Shown in pieces: positions 1 to 6,334 of a DNA stretch of 17,297 nucleotides. Numbering within the stretch: the first letter of the stretch is position 1; every line of letters begins with the position of its first letter. A program made the position numbers and the translations under genes. Source of the stretch: Pontimonas sp. (GTDB taxonomy: Bacteria; Actinomycetota; Actinomycetes; Actinomycetales; Microbacteriaceae). The notes below the pieces were generated by a model. It saw only the letters and a list, made by a program, of their open reading frames with translations. It ran no database searches and was not told the DNA's origin. The stretch is taken from NCBI GenBank assembly GCA_021741945.1, contig JAIOWV010000018.1:1-17297 (forward strand), given 5' to 3'.

Positions 1-62
1 GACTTGAACCCGCGACCTCCGCCGTGACAGGGCGGCACGCTAACCAACTGCGCTACAGGGCC
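1..62 (-). tRNA. tRNA-Asp (GUC), 3' end cut off by window edge
   Basis: Read on the minus strand, the gene starts at base 62 with acceptor strand GGCCCTG, followed by a D arm with the usual AGTTGGTTAGC and an anticodon arm CCGCC-CTGTCAC-GGCGG, giving anticodon GUC for aspartate. The T arm begins with GGGTTCAAGTC and then the window ends, so part of the T stem, the 3' acceptor strand and any CCA are missing. It lies 17 bases downstream of tRNA-Glu and is probably co-transcribed with it. Confidence 0.95.
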
Positions 63-79
63 TTGCGTATTAAATTATA

Positions 80-155
80 TGGTGACCCCAACGGGATTCG
101 AACCCGTGCTACCGCCGTGAAAGGGCGGCGTCCTAGGCCTCTAAACGATGGGGCC
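80..155 (-). tRNA. tRNA-Glu (UUC) with encoded CCA
   Basis: On the minus strand the acceptor strand GGCCCCA (from base 155) pairs with TGGGGTC (bases 90-84), including one G-U pair. The anticodon arm is CCGCC-CTTTCAC-GGCGG, so the anticodon is UUC for glutamate, and the T loop is GGTTCGAATCC. The discriminator is A (base 83) and CCA is encoded (82-80). It is the first gene of a tRNA pair with tRNA-Asp downstream. Confidence 0.96.
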
Positions 156-170
156 GAAGCTATTCGCCGA

Positions 171-176
171 AGCATA
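171..176 (-). promoter_or_regulatory. Candidate -10 element of the tRNA-Glu/tRNA-Asp unit
   Basis: The minus strand reads TATGCT 15 bases upstream of the tRNA-Glu 5' end, which would give a transcript start within about ten bases of the mature tRNA. No convincing -35 element is visible at normal spacing. The call rests on the hexamer and its position only. Confidence 0.5.
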
Positions 177-269
177 ACAACAAGGTTTGAGTCTAGAGAG
201 CGTGGGGTACTAATGCAAACCCCGCGCGATTAGCGCCACACCCCGCCTAAATACTGGCCTCTGGGGGAG

Positions 270-1517
270 ATGTGGCTATCTTTATATTTCGTGACCCCCG
301 CACGCCCTCGCTTTGTCGTGTCCACGCTTGCTGCCATTGGCGCTCTAGTGATGGTTCTGAGCATTGGCGTGCCCTTTCACTCCCCCGCGTTCGCGGATGA
401 ATACCCGACCTGGGAAGAAGTCCAGGAGGCCAGACGCGACGTCGCGAAGGCCGAGGCCAAGGTCAAGCAGATTATGGCCCTGCTCGAAAAGCTTGAGCAA
501 GAAGCTGCGGAAGCAGAGATGGAAGCTGCTCGCCTCGGTGAGGTCTACTACGAAGCTCTCGCAGAGCTTGATGAGGCTACTTTCCGCCAACAGCAACTGC
601 AGGGTGAGGCTGACGCAGCCCAGGTTCTCGCCGAGGAATCAAGGCTTCAAGCTGGACAATTCATCGCCGAGCTTGCCCGCGTTGGTGGCGCTGATCTCTC
701 GGCAACCCTCTTCATTAGTGGCGACGACGCGACCGAGCTTTTGAGCCGGATTGGATATGCGGCAAAGATCGCCGAACAAACCGATGGCATCTATGCCAGG
801 GCCTTGGCTGATCAAAACGCAGCCCAGTCACTCAGTGACCAGGCTGAAGTGGCGCGACAAATTAGGGAAGAACTCCAGGTCATTGCCGAGCAGGCCTATG
901 AAGCGGCCAACGCCGCGGCTATGCGCGCCTACGCTGCTGTTGAGGCCCAGCTAGAGAACAGCGCTCGCCTTGAAGCCCAGCTCGAGGTGTTGATTGAGAA
1001 GCGCGAGGCAACCGAGGCCGACTATCAAAAAGGCGAGATCGAGAGAGCAAAGGCTCAACAGGGCGGCACTGTTGCCGGCATGATCGACCCCGGGCAGATT
1101 AGCGCCTCCGGGTGGGCTAAGCCCTCCGGCGGATATGTCTCTAGCCACTTTGGAATGCGGGTTCACCCGATTTATGGTGTTGCCCGTCTTCACGCGGGAA
1201 TCGACCTTGCGACAGCCTGTGGTCGACCGGTCTATGCCGCGCGGTCAGGGCGCATCAGTTATGCGGGCTGGCTCGGCACATCGGGCAACTTCATCCGCGT
1301 GACCCACGAGGATGGCTACACCACCGGTTATGCCCACTTGCAGAGCGGCTCTATCTACGTGCAGCTGGGTCAAACCGTTGCCACCGGTCAGTTGATCGGT
1401 CGCATCGGAAACACCGGTGGTTCGACCGGTTGCCACTTGCACTTAGAGACCAGGCAGAACATGGTTGCCCAGGATCCCTACCCCTTCTTCCTCAACCGAG
1501 GAATCCGACTGGGCTAA
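270..1517 (+). CDS. Secreted coiled-coil M23 (LytM-type) peptidoglycan peptidase
   Basis: The protein has 415 aa. Residues 1-42 look like a signal peptide: Arg near 12-14, a hydrophobic stretch 15-35, and an AFA site before Asp43. Residues about 45-265 are Ala/Glu/Lys/Gln-rich and predicted coiled coil. The C-terminal 120 residues are an M23 zinc peptidase domain with the HxxxD ligands H308 and D312, catalytic-type H356 (GYAHL) and the HLH pair H389/H391, so it should be active. The family cuts peptidoglycan cross-bridges or stems. The coiled coil plus LytM layout resembles division or lysis regulators such as EnvC-type proteins, but a partner such as FtsEX is not visible here. The start is uncertain: ATG 270 directly follows GGGGGAG with no spacing, and GTG 291 would give a more usual signal-peptide n-region. 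It ends three bases from convergent ppa. Confidence 0.9.
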   Translation: MWLSLYFVTPARPRFVVSTLAAIGALVMVLSIGVPFHSPAFADEYPTWEEVQEARRDVAKAEAKVKQIMALLEKLEQEAAEAEMEAARLGEVYYEALAELDEATFRQQQLQGEADAAQVLAEESRLQAGQFIAELARVGGADLSATLFISGDDATELLSRIGYAAKIAEQTDGIYARALADQNAAQSLSDQAEVARQIREELQVIAEQAYEAANAAAMRAYAAVEAQLENSARLEAQLEVLIEKREATEADYQKGEIERAKAQQGGTVAGMIDPGQISASGWAKPSGGYVSSHFGMRVHPIYGVARLHAGIDLATACGRPVYAARSGRISYAGWLGTSGNFIRVTHEDGYTTGYAHLQSGSIYVQLGQTVATGQLIGRIGNTGGSTGCHLHLETRQNMVAQDPYPFFLNRGIRLG

Positions 1518-1520
1518 GTC

Positions 1521-2006
1521 CTAGTGGCCGGGAAAAGCCGCAATACCGGCCTGAATCACGGCCTCAGCATCAGCTGCTGAGCCCCAGCCTTCGGTCTTGA
1601 CCCACTTGTTGGGCTCAAGGTCCTTGTAGTGCTCGAAAAAGTGCTCAATCTCTTTACGTGTGTACTCAGGGATGTCGCCCACGTCTTGGATGTGGTCCCA
1701 GCGAGGGTCACCAGCGGGGACAGAAACGACCTTGGCGTCGCTACCGCCGTCATCGGTCATGTTGAAAACGCCAACCGGGCGCACCTTCACGCCAACGCCT
1801 GGAAAGAGTGGATATTCGGCAAGCAGTAGCAGGTCCACGGGGTCGCCATCAAGGCCCAGCGTGTTCTCGAAATAGCCGTAGTCGGTGGGATAGACGAAGG
1901 TCGTGTAGAGGACGCGGTCGAGGTAAACCCTGCCGGTCTCGTGGTCAACTTCATACTTGTTCCGGCTGCCACGAGGGATTTCGATAACGGCGGGGTAATG
2001 GGCCAT
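1521..2006 (-). CDS. ppa: Inorganic pyrophosphatase (family I)
   Basis: This 161 aa cytoplasmic enzyme hydrolyses pyrophosphate to two phosphates and so pulls biosynthetic reactions forward, including the tRNA charging and pantothenate steps encoded nearby. The signature DGDPVDLLL is at residues 53-61 (metal-binding D53, D55, D58). IPRGSRNKYE near residue 10 supplies the active-site Glu and Lys, DDGGSDAK (85-92) the next Asp and Lys, and HYK (126-128) the Tyr-Lys pair, so all core positions are present. Length is normal for actinobacteria. The ATG at 2006 has a strong ribosome site AAGGAGA seven bases upstream. The gene diverges from tilS and converges with the M23 peptidase gene. Confidence 0.97.
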   Translation of the reverse strand: MAHYPAVIEIPRGSRNKYEVDHETGRVYLDRVLYTTFVYPTDYGYFENTLGLDGDPVDLLLLAEYPLFPGVGVKVRPVGVFNMTDDGGSDAKVVSVPAGDPRWDHIQDVGDIPEYTRKEIEHFFEHYKDLEPNKWVKTEGWGSAADAEAVIQAGIAAFPGH

Positions 2007-2018
2007 AACAGGGTCTCC

Positions 2019-2046
2019 TTGTTAAGAAAGTTTCGTGAAGTAACCT
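2019..2046 (+). promoter_or_regulatory. Candidate leaderless promoter of tilS
   Basis: TTGTTA (2019-2024), a 16-base spacer and TAACCT (2041-2046) are followed by exactly six bases and then the GTG start at 2053. No Shine-Dalgarno sequence precedes that GTG. This is the layout expected when transcription begins at the start codon itself, which is common in Actinobacteria. Confidence 0.6.
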
Positions 2047-2048
2047 TA
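2043..2048 (-). promoter_or_regulatory. Candidate -10 element of ppa
   Basis: The minus strand reads TAAGGT about 36 bases upstream of the ppa ATG, leaving room for a leader of about 30 bases that contains the AAGGAGA ribosome site. It shares four base pairs with the tilS -10 element on the other strand. Support is sequence resemblance only. Confidence 0.4.
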
Positions 2049-2052
2049 CCGG

Positions 2053-3066
2053 GTGGACAAGGACGGCACTTCTGAAAGGCGTCCACGGTTGTCGCCAGCC
2101 ATGGCTGACACGAGGCGCGCTGTTCGAGAATGGGCGCAATCACTGGACAATCAGTCCGAGGGCCTGTATCTCGTTGGTCTGAGTGGCGGCGGTGATTCCC
2201 TGGCTCTCGCCTGGGCGGCAGCTATTGAGCTCCCGAAACTCGGTCTCCAGGTCGGCGCTGTCATCGTTGATCATCAACTTCAGAAGGATTCTGCTGACGT
2301 TGCAGCAACCGCGGCCCGCACCGCCGAAGGGTGGGGGCTCTCGCCCGTGTTGACCAAGGTTGTGAGGGTCGGTAGTGGAGAAGGCCCCGAAGACGCCGCA
2401 CGACAAGCCCGCTACGGAGCCTTTAGCGAGGCTCTCAAGGAAACGGGCGCGCTGGGGCTGTTGCTTGCTCACACCGAAGACGACCAGGCTGAGACCGTTC
2501 TGCTGGGTCTGGCCCGCGGAAGCGGCCCAGGCAGCCTTAAAGGAATGGCTAAGACCGATGGCGTCTATCACCGTCCACTCTTGGGGGTGGGACGAGAGGT
2601 GTTGCGGAGCGCGCTGAGCGATGCCGGTGAGCAATGGTGGGAAGACCCTCACAACTCGGATCCCCGGTTCACGCGTGTGCGGGTTCGGACAGAAGTTTTG
2701 CCAGCGATGGAAAACGCTCTCGGCCCCGGTGTGAGGGAAGCGCTCGCCAGAAGCGCCGAGCTCTTTCGCAACGACTCCGCAGTTCTCGATGATCTCGCGC
2801 AAACGCTCTTTGCTAGCTGCTCACACGAACACTCTCCTGACCACTGGAGCGTGGAAGTGGAGGCGCTTGCCGAAGCCCCAGAGGCTCTGCGCTCCAGAGC
2901 GCTCCGCCTCTTGATCGCCAGCGTTGGCGCGACAAGCCCGAGTTATCAGCAGATTCGTGAAGTTTCGGCGCTGATTACCCACTGGAAGGGCCAATCTGAG
3001 GTTTCTCTTGCGGGGGCCCGTGTTGGTCGCGAGGGCACCGCCATTCACGCAAGAATTGTGTCCTAG
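2053..3066 (+). CDS. tilS: tRNA(Ile)-lysidine synthase
   Basis: This enzyme uses ATP and lysine to convert C34 of the CAU-anticodon tRNA-Ile to lysidine, changing its specificity from AUG to AUA; it is normally essential. The protein has 337 aa. The N-type ATP pyrophosphatase P-loop SGGGDS is at residues 44-49, VDHQL at 72-76, and the family motif AHTEDDQAETVL at 139-150. RPLL near 174 and WWEDPHNSDPRFTRVRVR near 195-212 are also typical. There is no clear extra C-terminal TilS_C domain, as is usual in actinobacteria. I prefer GTG 2053 because a -10 hexamer lies six bases upstream; ATG 2101 is an alternative with no visible ribosome site. hpt follows after 20 bases, a conserved pairing. Confidence 0.95.
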   Translation: MDKDGTSERRPRLSPAMADTRRAVREWAQSLDNQSEGLYLVGLSGGGDSLALAWAAAIELPKLGLQVGAVIVDHQLQKDSADVAATAARTAEGWGLSPVLTKVVRVGSGEGPEDAARQARYGAFSEALKETGALGLLLAHTEDDQAETVLLGLARGSGPGSLKGMAKTDGVYHRPLLGVGREVLRSALSDAGEQWWEDPHNSDPRFTRVRVRTEVLPAMENALGPGVREALARSAELFRNDSAVLDDLAQTLFASCSHEHSPDHWSVEVEALAEAPEALRSRALRLLIASVGATSPSYQQIREVSALITHWKGQSEVSLAGARVGREGTAIHARIVS

Positions 3067-3086
3067 AGCAAGGGGAGAAACGGGCC

Positions 3087-3641
3087 ATGGAATTTAGCGA
3101 CGTCGCGGATGACATTGAATCGGTTGTGCTCACACCCGAACAGATTGCCGAGGGTGTTGCCCGCATCGCCCGGGGTATTGAAAAGGATTTTCCCCACTCG
3201 ACACCCCTTCTCATTGGCGTGCTCAAGGGCGCTGTGATGGTGATGGCAGATCTGGTGAGAGAGCTCCACATTCCGATTGAGATGGATTGGATGGCGGTAT
3301 CAAGCTATGGACATTCCACTCAATCCAGTGGCGTCGTGAGAATTGTGAAGGACCTAGACATCTCGTTGGAAGGTCGCGACGTCATCATCGTCGAAGACAT
3401 TGTCGATTCGGGGCTCACGCTCGCCTGGCTTCTGGAGAACTTCTCCAGTCGCCAGGCAGCAACAGTGAAAGTGGCAGCCCTGCTGCGGAAACCGGATGCG
3501 ATGAAGGTTGATGTGGCAGTCGACTACCTCGGTTTTGATATCGCGAACGATTTCGTCGTCGGGTTTGGCCTGGACTACGCCGAGTCCTATAGAAACCTCC
3601 GCGGAGTGGGCGTTTTGAAGCCCTCCGTCTACAGCGACTAA
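3087..3641 (+). CDS. hpt: Hypoxanthine phosphoribosyltransferase
   Basis: This enzyme salvages hypoxanthine (and usually guanine) with PRPP to give IMP or GMP. The protein has 184 aa, normal for bacterial Hpt. The PRPP-binding loop VIIVEDIVDSGLT lies at residues 99-111. The GVLKGA segment (44-49) holds the usual Leu-Lys pair of the pyrophosphate loop, and FVVGFGLDYAESYRNL (156-171) is the C-terminal purine-site region. The ATG at 3087 has AAGGGGAG about ten bases upstream. It sits between tilS and ftsH as in most actinobacteria and is probably co-transcribed with tilS. GMP and GTP from salvage could feed the GTP-consuming FolE encoded downstream, but that link is inference. Confidence 0.96.
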   Translation: MEFSDVADDIESVVLTPEQIAEGVARIARGIEKDFPHSTPLLIGVLKGAVMVMADLVRELHIPIEMDWMAVSSYGHSTQSSGVVRIVKDLDISLEGRDVIIVEDIVDSGLTLAWLLENFSSRQAATVKVAALLRKPDAMKVDVAVDYLGFDIANDFVVGFGLDYAESYRNLRGVGVLKPSVYSD

Positions 3642-3648
3642 GGGCCTG

Positions 3649-3662
3649 TGCCCGGGGCGAAC
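3649..3662 (+). promoter_or_regulatory. Candidate ClgR-like operator upstream of ftsH
   Basis: The sequence TGC-CCGGG-GCGAAC matches the actinobacterial ClgR operator pattern CGC-N5-GCGAAC with one mismatch in the left half. Its last base is 28 bases before the first base of the candidate ftsH -10 (TAGCCT). The better clpC operator in this window has the same spacing and shares the 11-mer GGGGCGAACAC. ftsH is not a ClgR target I know of, so this is a prediction. Confidence 0.45.
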
Positions 3663-3684
3663 ACTTGCCCGGGCGTCAGCCCGG
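3650..3684 (+). other. Two mutually exclusive GC-rich hairpins between hpt and ftsH
   Basis: GCCCGGG (3650-3656) can pair with CCCGGGC (3668-3674) around an 11-base loop. Alternatively CCGGGC (3669-3674) can pair with GCCCGG (3679-3684) around GTCA. Both use bases 3669-3674, so they compete. Neither is followed by a T run, so a simple intrinsic terminator is not evident. They could attenuate read-through from hpt, or simply reflect operator and promoter symmetry. Confidence 0.35.
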
Positions 3685-3689
3685 CACGC

Positions 3690-3695
3690 TAGCCT
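3690..3695 (+). promoter_or_regulatory. Candidate -10 element of ftsH
   Basis: TAGCCT lies 52 bases upstream of the ftsH ATG. TTGCCC at 3665-3670 could be a -35 element at a long 19-base spacing, and the -35 region is otherwise poor, as expected for a promoter needing an activator. The downstream leader ends with an AGGCAGGT ribosome site. Confidence 0.45.
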
Positions 3696-3747
3696 GGTAG
3701 ATAGTCGCTACTGACAAATTTGATGGGGAAAGGTACCGCAGGCAGGT

Positions 3748-5766
3748 ATGGCTCGGACAAAAACGACCTTTAAGTCGCTCATCAAAGGCCCACTTCCCTA
3801 CGTCGTGGTGGGTGCTCTCGTTGTGGTCATTGGAGTGTCTTTACTCACTGCTGGGGGCTTCCGTGAGGTATCGACCCAGGAGGGCCTCGGTCTACTTCGC
3901 GACAACCAGGTCCGAAGCGCCACCATCATCGATGGCGAGCAGCGCGTTGATCTGGAATTGACCAGCAGTGTCGATGGCCTTGGCACACAAGTTCAATTCT
4001 TCTATGTGGCCCCCCGTGGTGAAGAAATCGTGGACGCTGTCACGAACTCGGACGTTGCTGAGTTCACTGACGAGGTGCCCAAGACCAACTGGTTTGTCAG
4101 CCTCCTTGGCCTGCTCCTTCCCTTTGTCCTGATTGGTTTGATTTTCTGGTTCCTGTTGAGCTCGATGCAGGGCGGCGGTTCGCGCATTATGCAGTTTGGA
4201 AAGTCTCGGGCGAAGTTGGTCTCCAAAGAGACTTCGTCCGTGACATTTGAAGACGTTGCCGGCGCTGATGAAGCAATCGAGGAACTCCACGAGATCAAAG
4301 AGTTCTTGAAGGACTCAGAGAAGTTCTTGAAGGTGGGGGCCAAAATCCCCAAGGGTGTCTTGCTCTATGGGCCTCCTGGAACGGGCAAGACTCTGCTCGC
4401 CCGGGCTGTCGCTGGCGAAGCCAACGTGCCCTTCTATTCCATTTCCGGGTCTGACTTCGTAGAAATGTTTGTCGGTGTTGGCGCATCTCGCGTTCGCGAT
4501 CTGTTCAAAGAGGCCAAGGAGAACGCGCCGGCCATCATCTTCGTTGACGAGATCGATGCCGTTGGTCGCCACCGCGGTGCCGGCATGGGCGGCGGTCACG
4601 ACGAGCGCGAGCAGACCTTGAACCAGTTGCTGGTGGAAATGGATGGTTTTGACCCCAAAACCAACGTGATTCTGATTGCTGCGACCAACCGGCCAGATAT
4701 TTTGGACCCCGCGCTACTGCGTCCGGGGCGGTTTGATCGTCAGATTCAGGTCGATGCCCCCGACATGAAGGGTCGCCAGAAAATCCTTGAGGTTCACTCC
4801 AAGGGCAAGCCGATGGCGAAGGGCGTTGACCTGGCTGTCATGGCGCGAAAGACTCCGGGTTTCACCGGCGCAGACCTCGCTAACGTCTTGAACGAGGCCG
4901 CCCTGCTCACCGCCCGAGCCAATAAGAAGACGATCACCAACGAAACTCTCGATGAGGCTGTAGATCGCGTTATGGCCGGGCCACAGCGCCGTAGCCGGAT
5001 GATGAGCGACAAAGAGAAGCTGATTACGGCGTATCACGAGGGTGGCCATGCGTTGGCGGCTGCTGCCATGCGCAACACCGACCCGGTGACGAAGGTCACC
5101 ATTCTGCCCCGCGGGCGGGCACTGGGGTACACGATGGTCTTGCCACTGGATGACAAGTATTCGGTGACCCGCAACGAGCTACTCGACCAGCTCACCTACG
5201 CCATGGGTGGTCGGGTTGCAGAGGAAATCGTGTTCCACGATCCGACCACTGGTGCGTCGAATGACATTGAAAAGGCCACCTCTATCGCAAGGCGCATGGT
5301 CACCGAGTACGGCATGAGTGCTGGGCTTGGCGCTGTGAAATTGGGGCAGGCCAGTGGTGAAGTTTTCCTAGGGCGCGACATGGGCCACCAGCGTGATTAC
5401 TCCGATTCCGTTGCCCAGAGCGTCGACGAGGAAGTCCGTCGTCTGATTGACCAGGCTCACACGGAGGCGTGGAAGGTCTTGAATTCGAACCGCGCCATTC
5501 TTGATCGGCTCGCTACAGAGCTCCTCGAGAAAGAAACGCTCGATCACATCCAGCTGGCCGAGATCTTCCGCGGCGTGAAGAAGTTGCCCGAGCGACCACA
5601 GTGGCTCTCGAGCACCAAGCGGCCAGTCTCGACAAAGGGGCCAGTCTCGGTTCCGGTCAAGAAATCATCGTCGACCCGAGCTGCTGGAAAGAAGCCAGCG
5701 AGTCGCACCGACCAGGCGAAGCCGAGAGCGATGAGGCGTGAGGCAACCGACGGTGACCGTGGATAG
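3748..5766 (+). CDS. ftsH: ATP-dependent zinc metalloprotease FtsH
   Basis: FtsH is a membrane-anchored hexameric AAA+ protease that extracts and degrades misfolded or surplus membrane proteins and some regulators. The protein has 672 aa. Transmembrane segments are at about 18-35 and 115-137, flanking an extracytoplasmic domain. Walker A GPPGTGKT is at 208-215, pore loop FVGVGAS at 241-247, Walker B IIFVDEID at 263-270, and arginine-finger region RPGRFDR at 325-331. The zinc site HEGGH is at 430-434 with the third ligand D506, so the enzyme should be active. Residues about 620-672 form a Lys/Arg/Ser/Pro-rich tail with no conserved domain. The ATG has AGGCAGGT just upstream. A ClgR-like site and -10 element precede the gene. 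Its end overlaps the start of folE, so it heads the folate-pantothenate run. Confidence 0.98.
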   Translation: MARTKTTFKSLIKGPLPYVVVGALVVVIGVSLLTAGGFREVSTQEGLGLLRDNQVRSATIIDGEQRVDLELTSSVDGLGTQVQFFYVAPRGEEIVDAVTNSDVAEFTDEVPKTNWFVSLLGLLLPFVLIGLIFWFLLSSMQGGGSRIMQFGKSRAKLVSKETSSVTFEDVAGADEAIEELHEIKEFLKDSEKFLKVGAKIPKGVLLYGPPGTGKTLLARAVAGEANVPFYSISGSDFVEMFVGVGASRVRDLFKEAKENAPAIIFVDEIDAVGRHRGAGMGGGHDEREQTLNQLLVEMDGFDPKTNVILIAATNRPDILDPALLRPGRFDRQIQVDAPDMKGRQKILEVHSKGKPMAKGVDLAVMARKTPGFTGADLANVLNEAALLTARANKKTITNETLDEAVDRVMAGPQRRSRMMSDKEKLITAYHEGGHALAAAAMRNTDPVTKVTILPRGRALGYTMVLPLDDKYSVTRNELLDQLTYAMGGRVAEEIVFHDPTTGASNDIEKATSIARRMVTEYGMSAGLGAVKLGQASGEVFLGRDMGHQRDYSDSVAQSVDEEVRRLIDQAHTEAWKVLNSNRAILDRLATELLEKETLDHIQLAEIFRGVKKLPERPQWLSSTKRPVSTKGPVSVPVKKSSSTRAAGKKPASRTDQAKPRAMRREATDGDRG

Positions 5767-6334
5767 CGAGGCGCTCAAGCGGGTCGTTCATGACATTCTG
5801 GTCGCGGTGGGCGAAGACCCACAGCGCGAGGGGCTTGTGAATACCCCCGAGCGGGTTGCCGAGCTCTTTGCCGATCTTTACTCCGGGGTCGGTGTTGATC
5901 CGGTTCAGCTCCTTATGGACGCAAGACCAGTCGCTGCCGATGATGACGAACGCGGCGAGCTCGTGGCAATGAGGGACATCAGTTTCCATTCGCTCTGCGA
6001 GCATCACCTCCTGCCCTTCGAGGGCGTCGTCAGCGTCGTCTATGCACCTGGCGATCGGATTCTGGGCCTCGGAACGCTGGTGTCACTCGTCGAAGTAATT
6101 TCGCGCAGGCCGCAGCTTCAGGAGCGAGTGGGCGAGATGATCGTGAGCGCGTTGGTGTCTTCCGGGGTCGCGTCGGGGGCGCTCGCACTCATTTCAGCAG
6201 TCCACGGTTGCGTGGCCTACCGCGGGCCAAAGCAGAAGCTCACCACGGTTACCGTGGCGGCGCAGGGCACTCTTGCCGAGGGCTCGCCCCGGCACGAGGC
6301 GTTGATGCTTGCTGGAGGAGAAGACTGGGCGTGA
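5753..6334 (+). CDS. folE: GTP cyclohydrolase I (divergent triphosphate-binding loop)
   Basis: FolE converts GTP to 7,8-dihydroneopterin triphosphate, the first step of folate synthesis. From GTG 5753 (GAGG nine bases upstream) it has 193 aa; GTG 5738 would add five. Both overlap the ftsH end. Zinc ligands C82 and H85 (SLCEHH) and C153 (HGC) are present, as are H84, H151, the QER motif (123-125) and the Arg of AYRG (157). The loop normally reading GLSKL reads GLGTL (105-109), so the Ser-Lys pair that contacts the GTP triphosphate in E. coli (S135, K136) is Gly-Thr. No frameshift explains this. Context makes folate synthesis the likely role, but altered substrate handling is possible. Confidence 0.92.
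   Translation: MTVDSEALKRVVHDILVAVGEDPQREGLVNTPERVAELFADLYSGVGVDPVQLLMDARPVAADDDERGELVAMRDISFHSLCEHHLLPFEGVVSVVYAPGDRILGLGTLVSLVEVISRRPQLQERVGEMIVSALVSSGVASGALALISAVHGCVAYRGPKQKLTTVTVAAQGTLAEGSPRHEALMLAGGEDWA

Noticed and set aside
24..233. 69-codon plus-strand frame at the left edge
   Set aside because: It runs through both tRNA genes in antisense and their promoter region.
1410..1431. Repeated ACCGGT palindromes near the end of the M23 gene
   Set aside because: They fall in codons for conserved NTGGSTG residues and neighbours of the LytM domain, and are most simply due to codon choice for Thr-Gly.
2140..2802. 220-codon antisense frame within tilS
   Set aside because: It is a shadow frame; tilS motifs on the plus strand are complete.
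6208..6330. Upstream extension of the folP frame
   Set aside because: It lies inside the folE 3' end with no family similarity; GTG 6331 has both the stop-start overlap and a strong ribosome site.
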